The translations under genes were made by a program, and so were the position numbers. A stretch of DNA of 14,094 nt from Acidobacteriaceae bacterium. Lineage in GTDB: Bacteria > Acidobacteriota > Terriglobia > Terriglobales > Acidobacteriaceae. The notes beneath the pieces are model-generated. The model had not been told where the DNA came from. It saw only the letters and a program-made list of their open reading frames with translations, and did not search any database. The stretch covers positions 4,757-18,850 of the forward strand of contig PLHN01000533.1 of the NCBI GenBank assembly GCA_003139975.1, given 5' to 3'. This document shows, in pieces, positions 6,264 through 13,190 of this stretch (its first letter is position 1; the number at the start of each line of letters is the position of its first letter).

Positions 6264-8963
6264 ATTTCGAACGCCGCTCAAATCGACGCAGGCCGCGGCG
6301 CGTCCGCGCAGGCTTTCCTCCACAGTCTCAACATCCTCATTAAGTACACGCGACTGTACGGAACCAACCACAAACGCACAGAGGGCCAGTTTGAGACGGC
6401 CTGGCGCGAGTTGCAGCAAGCTTTGCCCAAGAGCGGAGACACGGGTTTCGTGCTGGGCGTTTCCGACAACAAGCTGCTGATCGACGGCATTCCGGTCGAA
6501 GCCGGGCAAGCGGAGCGAAGTTTCGCACAGTTGCTGACCGCTGCCGGACTGTCCAGCATTTTGTTCTCGAGCAAAGTGACGCTGGAAGACTTTCGCCACC
6601 TGGTGCGCGCGTTTGCCATGGGGGGCTCCAAGGCCCAGGATTTCGCCAAGCAGATCAAGGAAACACTGGGCGCCAGCGCGGATTCGTCGATCCGGATCAA
6701 CGAAGTAAAATTTATTGCCGCCGATCCTGCCACCGGGGAAATCTCCATCGCGGCACAACTTGCGGCCCAATCACTCGGCCCGGAGTTCAAGCAGTGGCTC
6801 AACGATCCGCAGAAGCTCCTGCAGTTGATTGCAGCGGCTCAGGGAGCCAGTGCTGGAGGATCAGGTGAACCCGGGGGCGCTCCTTTAGGGTCTGTGCCCA
6901 GCATTGCCGTACCGGGCGGCACAGGAGGAACAGGAAAAGCCTGGAGTGGTGGTGTTGTTCCGTTGCAGGAAGAAGAGGTCCTGCAAACGATTCGCCTGCT
7001 CACGCATTTTGGGCAAGCGATGCAGGAACCCAACTCCTCGCAGGAAAGTCTAAAGATCGAGCTCGGGAAAGCCTCGGAAGGCGCCAAAATCAATCTTGCG
7101 CAGTTGCTCGAAAGCCTGGCGGCGCAAACGGCGAAGGACGCCGATGCCGAGGCCACCGACACACCGCTGCTGATGAAAGCGGCGGAAAGCATGGCCATCA
7201 AGTATGCGCTGGATCGCTACCAGCGCGGCGACGTCAAGGTGAATGCCGTCCACGAGATGATGGAGAACATGAGCCGGCAGATGGACACGCTGCGCCAGAT
7301 TCTGCGGGTGCAGGAAGACAAGATGTCGAAAGCCGGCATACTGGTCGAGTCGCACGCCGACATTCTCGACCGCATGTTCTGGGCGGAGATTCCGGAAGCT
7401 GGAAAGAAAAGCGTTCTGCAGTCAAGTGAAGCGGCTTGCGTGCCGCCGCGCAACATCCGCCAGTTCGTGGAACTTCTGTTCGAACGGGAGGATTTCGAGG
7501 TTGCTACTAAAATCCTCGCGAACTACTGCGGCTGTATCGAATCGAAGGAAGCCGAACCCCGGCGCAAGACGACTCTCGGATTGGCACAACTCGCCGACCT
7601 GTACGCGACCGCGCCTCTCGATGTCATGCCGAACGCCATCGCCATGATCGGGGAACAGCTGGCTAAGGAAAACGATCCTGAAATCCAGAGCCTCCTAAGC
7701 GCCGCTTTCGCGCGCTTTGGGCAGGAGGCGTGCGCCCGGAAAAAGTACCGGTCCATTGCCGAACTATGCGTTTCTTTCGAGAGAATCGAGCGGCAACGTC
7801 CGGCCCTGGCTGTCGACCTGCGGTCACGCGTGGGGGTTGAGAACCGCCTGCCGGAAATGATCGAAGAGGCCATCAACATCGAACAGGTGCCCGAGGAACT
7901 GATTCATGTTCTTCAGCAGCTTCCCAAGGATTCTGTCGAACACCTCTCCGACCGCTTCTTCCGTGCCCAGAAACGGGAAGAATGCGACCGCATCGTGGAA
8001 CTAGTCGGTGAGCTCGGGCCGGCAGGAATCAGCGAGCTCCGCGACATGCTGCGTAGTGGCCAGCCGCGGCAAGCCTCCTCGACCGTCGGTCTCCTAAGCC
8101 GTTTAAGTGTCGGCATGCTGCTCGAGTTCCTGCCTGGGCGCATGAGCGAGTTAAATCGCTTCTATCAGGACGTCGTCGTCCGTCAGATCGCTTACGGCGC
8201 CGCTCCCGACCGCGGGCGCACCCTGCTCGAGTTGCTAGAATTGCTGGATTCGCTGATTCTGCCTGAAGCCATCGACGAGATCGGCATGAGCCAGGACCGC
8301 AGTGCCAGCGCCAGTCTGATCGCCCTTGCTACCACCGGCGAAACCCGGTCTCGTCCGCCGTTCGTGCAACTGAAGGCGATCGAGTCGCTGGGCCGCCTGC
8401 GTGAAACTGAGGCTGTCCCGGTTTTGCGCAACATTGTGGAAGAAAAGAAAATATTTGGATACGCGCAGCACCGCGAACTGCGCATCGCAGCGATCCAGGC
8501 GTTATCGAAGATCGACCCGCGCTATGGAACGCAGGCATTGACCGACAGCGGACTTGAGACCGCAGAAATAGCCGTTGCGCCGCTCGAATCCACGCCGGTG
8601 TGCCCGTGGGTCCGCCAGCGCCGCTACGAGCGGATCATTCTGCCGCGTACGCTTTCCGCGACACTCTCCAGTTCCTGGGGTAAATCGAACATTGTGATGC
8701 GTGAGATGAGTTTGGGCGGAGGCATGGGGACACGCTCCGACAATCTACGGGTTGGGTCAGAAGCCAACGTCGAAATCTCGCTGGGCGTCAAGAAGATCCG
8801 CGGGCAGGTGCTGCTGCGTCGCGCGCGGGTGAATGAAATCGGCTTCGAGTTCGTCGCCATGGACCTCGATAGCCGCTACCGCCTGCGACGCGTGCTGGTT
8901 GAAGCTCTACAGCGGTCGCCCGAGAACCGCACGCCGGACTGGGATGGGGATCGCAAGGTGTAG
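6264..8963 (+). CDS. Large HEAT-like repeat protein with C-terminal PilZ domain
   Basis: A protein of 899 residues if started at ATT 6264; a conventional caller would start at TTG 6411 and lose 49 residues. Those residues have strong coding bias and a helical sequence (AFLHSLNILIKYTRLYG, QFETAWRELQ), so they belong to the protein. No signal peptide or membrane segment: cytoplasmic. The region to about 190 is a helical N-domain I do not recognise, followed by a Gly/Pro/Ser linker (about 193-234), an amphipathic helix rich in Met and Gln (about 326-358), and HEAT-like helical repeats (about 560-750; QLKAIESLGRLRETEAVPVLRN). A PilZ domain spans about 784-885. It has RxxxR as R786-R790 (RRYER) and EMSLGG (814-819) where the usual motif is D/NxSxxG, so cyclic di-GMP binding is likely but one residue differs. 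It is probably a c-di-GMP-responsive scaffold; its partners are unknown. It stands alone, divergent from moaDE and convergent with the atp cluster. Confidence 0.82.
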   Translation: MSNAAQIDAGRGASAQAFLHSLNILIKYTRLYGTNHKRTEGQFETAWRELQQALPKSGDTGFVLGVSDNKLLIDGIPVEAGQAERSFAQLLTAAGLSSILFSSKVTLEDFRHLVRAFAMGGSKAQDFAKQIKETLGASADSSIRINEVKFIAADPATGEISIAAQLAAQSLGPEFKQWLNDPQKLLQLIAAAQGASAGGSGEPGGAPLGSVPSIAVPGGTGGTGKAWSGGVVPLQEEEVLQTIRLLTHFGQAMQEPNSSQESLKIELGKASEGAKINLAQLLESLAAQTAKDADAEATDTPLLMKAAESMAIKYALDRYQRGDVKVNAVHEMMENMSRQMDTLRQILRVQEDKMSKAGILVESHADILDRMFWAEIPEAGKKSVLQSSEAACVPPRNIRQFVELLFEREDFEVATKILANYCGCIESKEAEPRRKTTLGLAQLADLYATAPLDVMPNAIAMIGEQLAKENDPEIQSLLSAAFARFGQEACARKKYRSIAELCVSFERIERQRPALAVDLRSRVGVENRLPEMIEEAINIEQVPEELIHVLQQLPKDSVEHLSDRFFRAQKREECDRIVELVGELGPAGISELRDMLRSGQPRQASSTVGLLSRLSVGMLLEFLPGRMSELNRFYQDVVVRQIAYGAAPDRGRTLLELLELLDSLILPEAIDEIGMSQDRSASASLIALATTGETRSRPPFVQLKAIESLGRLRETEAVPVLRNIVEEKKIFGYAQHRELRIAAIQALSKIDPRYGTQALTDSGLETAEIAVAPLESTPVCPWVRQRRYERIILPRTLSATLSSSWGKSNIVMREMSLGGGMGTRSDNLRVGSEANVEISLGVKKIRGQVLLRRARVNEIGFEFVAMDLDSRYRLRRVLVEALQRSPENRTPDWDGDRKV

Positions 8964-8989
8964 ACGCGTTCGTAAGAACCTAGCAAAAC

Positions 8990-9021
8990 AAAAAAGCCTC
9001 TGCGCGAGCAGAGGCTTTTTT
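8990..9021. terminator. Bidirectional terminator between the PilZ gene and atpE
   Basis: Stem GCCTCTGC (8996-9003) and GCAGAGGC (9008-9015) with tetraloop GCGA, flanked by six A (8990-8995) and six T (9016-9021). The arrangement is symmetric, so it can end transcripts from both strands: the PilZ gene (stop 8963) and atpE (stop at 9037). It shows that the atp transcript ends right after atpE. Confidence 0.93.
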
Positions 9022-9036
9022 GCGGTCCAACCGCGC

Positions 9037-9348
9037 TTATGCAACTTTCACGAAGATAATTACGAGCGTGAACAGCACCAGCGACTCGATAAACGCGAGT
9101 CCAAGAATCAGCGCCACCTGAATGCCAGCGCGAGCGGCCGGATTGCGTCCAAGGGCTTCGCAAGCCGAGGAAGCAGCGCGCCCCTGGCCTTGCGCAGCCA
9201 AGCCAGCGGCAATGGCGATCGCGAAACCGGAGGTGATTGCTACCCAATTCGTCCCACCGGCAGCACCTCCGCCCGTTTGCGCGAACGCCGGAACGGCAAA
9301 AATCGAGCACAACAACATCAACAGAACCAACATCAACATTTTCTTCAT
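9037..9348 (-). CDS. atpE: ATP synthase Fo subunit c, with signal peptide
   Basis: A protein of 103 residues, the proteolipid forming the rotating ring of Fo. Mature subunit c is normally about 75-80 residues; the extra N-terminus (1-23) is a signal peptide (KK, LMLVLLMLLCSIFAVP, cut after AFA). Helix 1 lies about 35-58 with GQG (54-56). The polar loop GRNPAARAG (67-75) contacts F1. Helix 2 lies about 76-100 with the ion-binding carboxylate Glu88 in FIESLV. Gln55 and Ser89 resemble sodium-binding rings, but the Thr and Tyr positions used there are Leu90 and Phe93, so proton coupling is more likely. AAGGAG lies 9 nt before the ATG. It is the last gene of the Fo cluster and is followed by a terminator. 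Confidence 0.95.
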   Translation of the reverse strand: MKKMLMLVLLMLLCSIFAVPAFAQTGGGAAGGTNWVAITSGFAIAIAAGLAAQGQGRAASSACEALGRNPAARAGIQVALILGLAFIESLVLFTLVIIFVKVA

Positions 9349-9357
9349 TTTCTTCTT

Positions 9358-9363
9358 CTCCTT
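9358..9363 (-). promoter_or_regulatory. Strong ribosome binding site of atpE
   Basis: AAGGAG on the minus strand, 9 nt before the atpE ATG (9348). It is much better than the sites of the other atp genes here, fitting the need for many copies of subunit c per complex. Confidence 0.6.
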
Positions 9364-9433
9364 ATAAATAGCCGCCAGTGGGTGGTTGACGTCGTACTCC
9401 TAGAGCCGACGCCCTCACGCTGGAGGCAGTTGG

Positions 9434-9485
9434 CAGTAGCCAGTACCCAGTACCCAGAAAATCGCTGCCTGGGTACTGGCTACTG
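9434..9485. repeat. 17-bp perfect inverted repeat in the atpB-atpE spacer
   Basis: CAGTAGCCAGTACCCAG (9434-9450) pairs perfectly with its reverse complement at 9469-9485 across an 18-nt loop. The left arm is followed by a further TACCCAG, so part of it is also a tandem repeat. It lies in the 147-bp spacer between the atpB stop (9496) and the atpE start (9348) and would fold in the shared mRNA. No T-run follows on the minus strand, so it is not a simple terminator; it looks like a REP-type intergenic element. Confidence 0.8.
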
Positions 9486-9495
9486 AGTACTGCTT

Positions 9496-10248
9496 CTAGT
9501 GCTCGTGCGCGACGGCTTCGCCCAGATACACGCAGGCCAACAGCACGAAAATGTAGGTCTGAATGAACGACACGCCGACGTGCAACCCTTCGAACACAAT
9601 CGGAAGGCCGAGCGGCACCAGCGAGAAAAATACCAACGTCACCATTTCCCCTGCGAACATGTTCGCGAAAAGACGAACGGTGAGCGATAGGACGCGAGCC
9701 AAGTGACTGAAAATTTCAATCGGGAAAATCAGAACTGGCAGCCCGATGCGCACGACCAGCGGCATCCCTTCCTGTGGCCCGATAAAGTGTTTCACATACC
9801 CGAAGCCATTCTCGCGCAGGCCGGCAACGTGATAGTAGAACCAGGTGAGCAAGGCACAGCCCAGCGGCACAGTCGGCACAGCAGTCGGTGACTCCAGTCC
9901 CGGAACCAGGCCGATCAGATTGCAGCTCAGAATGAACAGCCCCAGCGCCGTCAGGTAGGGGACAAACTTATCCGAATGATGGCCGATGATTTCGTGCGCC
10001 AGGCCTTCGATGAATCCGTTGATGCCTTCCATGGTGTGTTGCAGCGCGCCTGGGCGCTCCACGGAAAGCCGGAACCGGACTGCGATGAAAAGGATCGTGA
10101 GCAGAAGCACAACCAGGATTTCCATGGCGACCGAGTTCGTGATGGGCGTGGCGGGATGCTTGGGATGAACGTGCAGTGCCGCAAGCAGGGCCGTTACGGT
10201 TGGGCCGAACAGATGATTTAAGAATGCGGTAAAAGTCAGTTGTTCCAT
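9496..10248 (-). CDS. atpB: ATP synthase Fo subunit a
   Basis: A protein of 250 residues, the membrane stator subunit that carries protons to and from the c ring. About five to six membrane helices are visible (around 41-58, 95-117, 128-142, 166-186, 188-212, 225-245). The essential Arg of helix 5, E. coli Arg210, is Arg192 in LSLTVRLFANMFAGE; PIEIFSHLAR just before it and the C-terminal IQTYIFVLLACVYLGEA are also family-typical. The start is ATG 10248-10246; the nearest GGAG is about 15 nt upstream, a weak site. Upstream is atpI (gap of 87 bp), downstream atpE, the standard Fo order a then c. Confidence 0.95.
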   Translation of the reverse strand: MEQLTFTAFLNHLFGPTVTALLAALHVHPKHPATPITNSVAMEILVVLLLTILFIAVRFRLSVERPGALQHTMEGINGFIEGLAHEIIGHHSDKFVPYLTALGLFILSCNLIGLVPGLESPTAVPTVPLGCALLTWFYYHVAGLRENGFGYVKHFIGPQEGMPLVVRIGLPVLIFPIEIFSHLARVLSLTVRLFANMFAGEMVTLVFFSLVPLGLPIVFEGLHVGVSFIQTYIFVLLACVYLGEAVAHEH

Positions 10249-10272
10249 GAAGTAAAACCCAGCTCCGAGCCG

Positions 10273-10308
10273 CGAGCTACGAGCTTGAATCTGACGACTC
10301 GCAGCTCG
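10273..10308. repeat. Imperfect inverted repeat in the atpI-atpB spacer
   Basis: CGAGCTACGAG (10273-10283) and CTCGCAGCTCG (10298-10308) are inverted copies with one mismatch around a 14-nt loop. On the transcribed (minus) strand it forms a hairpin about 25 nt before the atpB ATG. Its sequence differs from the element at 9434-9485. Confidence 0.6.
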
Positions 10309-10335
10309 AAATCGTGGTTCGCAAGTCGATGTTCA

Positions 10336-10773
10336 CTACCGCCGAAGAGCGGCGTACGCTTCGAGCGCCGCCTCGATCATCATGGCTACTACGGGCAAGC
10401 AAAGACCCCACAGGAAGCCATGGAAGGCCAAGGAAGAACCTTTGAATATAGCATACGCAACGACTCCGACCAACCCGTAACGCAGGAGAAATCGCAGGAC
10501 AATGCGACCGCCTTTTTCCTGGCTCCGGCGGTTCACAATGCGGTCGGCAAGAGCCTCGACGCTGCGCTGAAGGGCGCGGAAATTCAGGCAGGAAACCGCG
10601 GCCCCGGCGGCAAAGCCAATGGCGCCTATCCACCCATAACGCCAGAACGCGGGCACAACCAGCAGTGCGCTTACCAGTAAAAGCGTGCGAAACATCCGCG
10701 CGAGTGCACGGTCGTTGAATGCCTGAAGGCGCAAGTCGGCTGGCGAAGGCTCCGAATTCGGCAGGTCACTCAT
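10336..10773 (-). CDS. atpI: ATP synthase protein I (AtpI family)
   Basis: A protein of 145 residues with about four hydrophobic helices (27-43, 47-66, 92-110, 114-134) and a basic segment (NRRSQEKGGR) between helices 2 and 3. This is the size and layout of the ATP synthase I family, accessory membrane proteins encoded upstream of atpB and linked to c-ring assembly or Mg handling. Recognition relies mainly on topology and position, as the family is poorly conserved. The start is ATG 10773-10771, which overlaps the end of the atpZ-type gene by 8 nt, implying translational coupling; an upstream in-frame ATG at 10851 would lie entirely inside that gene and is unlikely. Confidence 0.75.
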   Translation of the reverse strand: MSDLPNSEPSPADLRLQAFNDRALARMFRTLLLVSALLVVPAFWRYGWIGAIGFAAGAAVSCLNFRALQRSVEALADRIVNRRSQEKGGRIVLRFLLRYGLVGVVAYAIFKGSSLAFHGFLWGLCLPVVAMMIEAALEAYAALRR

Positions 10774-11065
10774 CTTTGGAATTGGAGTTCGAAGCGGCAG
10801 TGGAGCTGGAATCGGAAGCAGGGCTCGAGTCTGGATCCTTGCCGGAGGCATCGAGAGCCATGCGGATCATCTGCGTGAAACCGACGACTGCTCCGAACAA
10901 CAGGCCGACCAAATAAAGCCATTTCGTGTGCAGCCAATAGTCTAGAAGCTTGCCCAGGAAGAATCCCAAGAGCACCGCGGCTGGAATGATGAATCCTATC
11001 TCGGAGTAGCGGGCAAGCGAGACAACAGGATCCTGTTTTCCGTGCGGCTTCGGCGATGGCGACAT
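10766..11065 (-). CDS. atpZ: AtpZ/ATPase gene 1-type membrane protein
   Basis: A protein of 99 residues with two membrane helices (about 22-43 and 49-66) joined by a short LDYWLHTKW turn, then GFTQMIRMA and a Ser/Asp-rich polar tail (72-99). Two helices with a G-x-x-LG-x-x-LD pattern (LLGFFLGKLLDYW) are typical of the AtpZ/gene 1 family encoded first in many Fo operons; with AtpI it has been proposed to act in Mg or Ca transport or ring assembly. It is the first gene of the Fo cluster, overlapping atpI by 8 nt. No clear Shine-Dalgarno precedes the ATG, and no convincing promoter was found in the repeat-rich region upstream. Confidence 0.75.
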   Translation of the reverse strand: MSPSPKPHGKQDPVVSLARYSEIGFIIPAAVLLGFFLGKLLDYWLHTKWLYLVGLLFGAVVGFTQMIRMALDASGKDPDSSPASDSSSTAASNSNSKDE

Positions 11066-11150
11066 GCGGGAATTGTAATGCAGTCGACGAGCAGGAGTTC
11101 GGTGAAGTGATAGGTTGGAAACCGCAGGGACCCTCTGGCATCGGTCTTTT

Positions 11151-11165
11151 TAAGTCAAAGACTTA
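11151..11165. repeat. Short inverted repeat TAAGTC-AAA-GACTTA
   Basis: A perfect 6-bp dyad with a 3-nt centre; GACTTAG recurs at 11200-11206. It could be an operator near the atpZ start, or one piece of the repeat mosaic to its right. Confidence 0.4.
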
Positions 11166-11178
11166 GGGCAGTTCTGCG

Positions 11179-11299
11179 GCCAGGTCTTTGAGAAATAATG
11201 ACTTAGACGTAAGGTATTTCTAAATCAATGAGTTATCGCGCATCTCAGGTCTGTTTTTCGGGTGGTTTGCTGCCAGGTCTTTGAAAAATAAATACCTTA
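11179..11299. repeat. Direct repeat pair with nested 10-bp inverted repeat
   Basis: The 20-mer at 11179-11198 (gccaggtctttg, then agaaataa) recurs at 11272-11291 with one difference. In between, TAAGGTATTT (11210-11219) pairs perfectly with AAATACCTTA (11290-11299). The unit is AT-rich against a GC-rich background and looks like a dispersed intergenic repeat. Confidence 0.6.
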
Positions 11300-11311
11300 G
11301 CGACATGAGAT

Positions 11312-11429
11312 GGAGGGTCGGTACAAAAGTCTGCCATGGAGGACGCAGAGAGAGTGGTGAGGTGCGAGGCCTACTCATCGCAAAGTGAGCAATGAGTGGG
11401 CACGCGGCAGCAGTGTTGCCCGACCCTCC
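11312..11429. repeat. Nested hairpins closed by a 10-bp stem
   Basis: GGAGGGTCGG (11312-11321) pairs perfectly with CCGACCCTCC (11420-11429). Inside are a 5-bp hairpin (11330-11349), a longer one at 11370-11400 (cctactcatcg with caatgagtggg, one mismatch and one G-T pair, loop caaagtgag) and a weak one near 11406-11419. The central hairpin resembles intergenic hairpin repeats I recall from acidobacterial genomes. It is a folded repeat element or, less likely, a small structured RNA; no known RNA family was recognised. Confidence 0.45.
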
Positions 11430-11681
11430 GCGCCGAGCCCGCTTTGGCAAGACTAATGGGCAGCCGAAGGTTCTGGGGCAGCAGTTGTTCGCACAATGAT
11501 GTCACGCGACACAACGGCGTCCTGCTTCTCTGGTCTCGTCAAGCAAAAGCGGCAGTGAACCAAACCACACCAGAAAACAAGAGTACCGATCAGCCATCTC
11601 ATTCGCAGGGCATTACAAGAGACCAGGATCCCAGAGTCAAAAATATAAACGCGAAAAACCTAGCCGAGATCCAGTTCGCTG

Positions 11682-13190
11682 CTATCTCACCATCGCCGCC
11701 ACATGCGGCGACTGCGCGATGCCTAGCGACCAATTCACGGTCTGAATGAAGGGTTCCGGGAAAACGCCGATAACGATTGTGGCAAGGGCGGTCAGTCCTA
11801 CGGCGAAGCGCATGCCTACGCTGACCGGCAGCCGTCCGGGTTCGGTCGGCGCGCGCATCAACATGGAGTTGGCAATCCGCAAGTAGTAATACAGGCCAAA
11901 CAGGGCGTAGAGCACGGCCACGGCGGCGAGCCAGTAGTGTTGGCTCTCGATGAGGCTGAGGAAGATGTAGTACTTGCCCAGAAAGCCGGCGGCGGGCGGG
12001 ATCCCGGCGAGGGACAGCAGAAACAACAACATGAGCGTGGCTTCGACTGGCGCGCGCTGATAGAGGCCGGCGAGGTCGTCGATTTCGTCGCCGATCACAT
12101 TGCGGTGGCGCAACGAGGTAATCACGGCAAACACGCCCAGGTTCATGAATGTGTAGACCAGCAGGTAGATCAGAATGCCCTTCATGCCGTCCGCAAATCC
12201 AGGGCTGTTGGTGGGCGAGGTTCCTATCGCGACCAGCGCCAAGAGCATATAGCCGACGTGCGCAATCGAGGAGTAGGCCAGCAGGCGCTTGGTGTTGGTT
12301 TGCGTGAGCGCGGCCAGGTTGCCGCCGGTCATGGTGGCGATCGCGACAAAAACGATGATCGGCGTATAGATCGCGCGCAGCGGGAGCAACGCAAAAACCA
12401 TGATGCGGAGCAACAACGCCCAGGCAGCCGCTTTCACGGCGACGGACATGAATGCCGTGATGCTGGTCGGCGCGCCTTCATAGGCATCAGGCGCCCACTG
12501 GTGAAATGGAACGGCAGCGATCTTGAATAGCAGGCCGACCATGGTCGTGAGCAGCGCGATTATCACGACGGGGTTGTGAGGATTCAGCCCGTAGACGGTG
12601 CGCGCGATATCCCTCAAATTAGTGCTGCCCGAGAGGCCGTAGAGTAACGAAAGACCGTAGGCGAAGATGCCCGACGAAAACGCGCCGAGCAGCAGATACT
12701 TTAGGGCTGCTTCGTTGGAGCGGCGGTCGCGGCGCAGGAAGCCGACCAGCACGTAGATTGACATCGCCATCAGTTCGAGGCCGATGAACAGAAGGACGAT
12801 ATCAATGCCGGCGGCCATGCACATCATGCCGATCACGGAAAATAGCAGCAGGACGTAGTACTCGCCGTGGTTCTCGTCTTCAATCTCAAGATAGCGGACG
12901 GAAATCAGGATGGTGATGGCGGCGGAAGCGAGAAACAGGTACCAGAAATAAAGGGCAAAGCGGTCGACCAGCAAAGTGCCGAAAAAGCCGGTAGCTCCGC
13001 GCGGTAAAGTGGTCTGAATCTGCCAGACGCAGAGCGCGGCAAACAGCAGGCCGATGAAGGCGCCGACGGCATTCAGCCACTTATACTGCTTTGGAATCAT
13101 CAGGTCGATCAGCAGAATGCCGAGCGCGAAGATGGTCAACTCCACCATCGGCAACATCAGCCGGTATTCAACTGGAGAAAGGCCTCGCAC
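11682..13190 (-). CDS. nuoN: NADH-quinone oxidoreductase subunit N
   Basis: A full-length protein of 502 residues (E. coli NuoN is 485), one of the three antiporter-like proton-pumping subunits of respiratory complex I in the inner membrane. It is hydrophobic throughout with about 14 helices. Pumping residues line up with E. coli: Glu139 (LFIGLELMAMS; E. coli Glu133), Lys223 (LLFKIAAVPFHQWAPDAYEG; Lys217), Lys253 (VAVKAAAW; Lys247) and Lys406 (GFLGKYYIF; Lys395). The start is GTG 13190-13188, placed immediately after the nuoM stop TAA (13193-13191) with no gap; LSPVEYRLMLP after it matches the usual NuoN N-terminus, so the later ATGs (13157, 13148) are less likely. It is probably the last gene of the nuo operon. 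Confidence 0.95.
   Translation of the reverse strand: MRGLSPVEYRLMLPMVELTIFALGILLIDLMIPKQYKWLNAVGAFIGLLFAALCVWQIQTTLPRGATGFFGTLLVDRFALYFWYLFLASAAITILISVRYLEIEDENHGEYYVLLLFSVIGMMCMAAGIDIVLLFIGLELMAMSIYVLVGFLRRDRRSNEAALKYLLLGAFSSGIFAYGLSLLYGLSGSTNLRDIARTVYGLNPHNPVVIIALLTTMVGLLFKIAAVPFHQWAPDAYEGAPTSITAFMSVAVKAAAWALLLRIMVFALLPLRAIYTPIIVFVAIATMTGGNLAALTQTNTKRLLAYSSIAHVGYMLLALVAIGTSPTNSPGFADGMKGILIYLLVYTFMNLGVFAVITSLRHRNVIGDEIDDLAGLYQRAPVEATLMLLFLLSLAGIPPAAGFLGKYYIFLSLIESQHYWLAAVAVLYALFGLYYYLRIANSMLMRAPTEPGRLPVSVGMRFAVGLTALATIVIGVFPEPFIQTVNWSLGIAQSPHVAAMVR

Larger units (their letters stand above)
11066..11681. other. Gene-free repeat-rich region between nuoN and the atp cluster
   Basis: This stretch of about 616 bp has no credible gene: its small open frames lack ribosome sites and family features and have the composition of their surroundings. 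The right part (about 11430-11681) shows nothing I can name, and nuoN has no clear terminator there. The left part (11142-11430) is a mosaic of direct and inverted repeats described separately. The promoter of the atp cluster should lie here but was not identified. Confidence 0.7.

Noticed and set aside
9037..9348. Sodium-coupled subunit c
   Set aside because: Gln55, Glu88 and Ser89 are compatible, but the Thr and Tyr positions of known sodium rings are Leu90 and Phe93.
11153..11158. TTGACT on the minus strand as a -35 box for atpZ
   Set aside because: No -10 element occurs at 16-18 nt spacing, and the hexamer is part of the repeated dyad.
11142..11430. CRISPR array
   Set aside because: The repeats are few, irregularly spaced and partly inverted, with no uniform spacers.
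11220..11450. Small minus-strand frame of 76 codons in the nuoN-atpZ gap
   Set aside because: It runs through direct repeats and hairpin arms, lacks a ribosome site and has no domain features.
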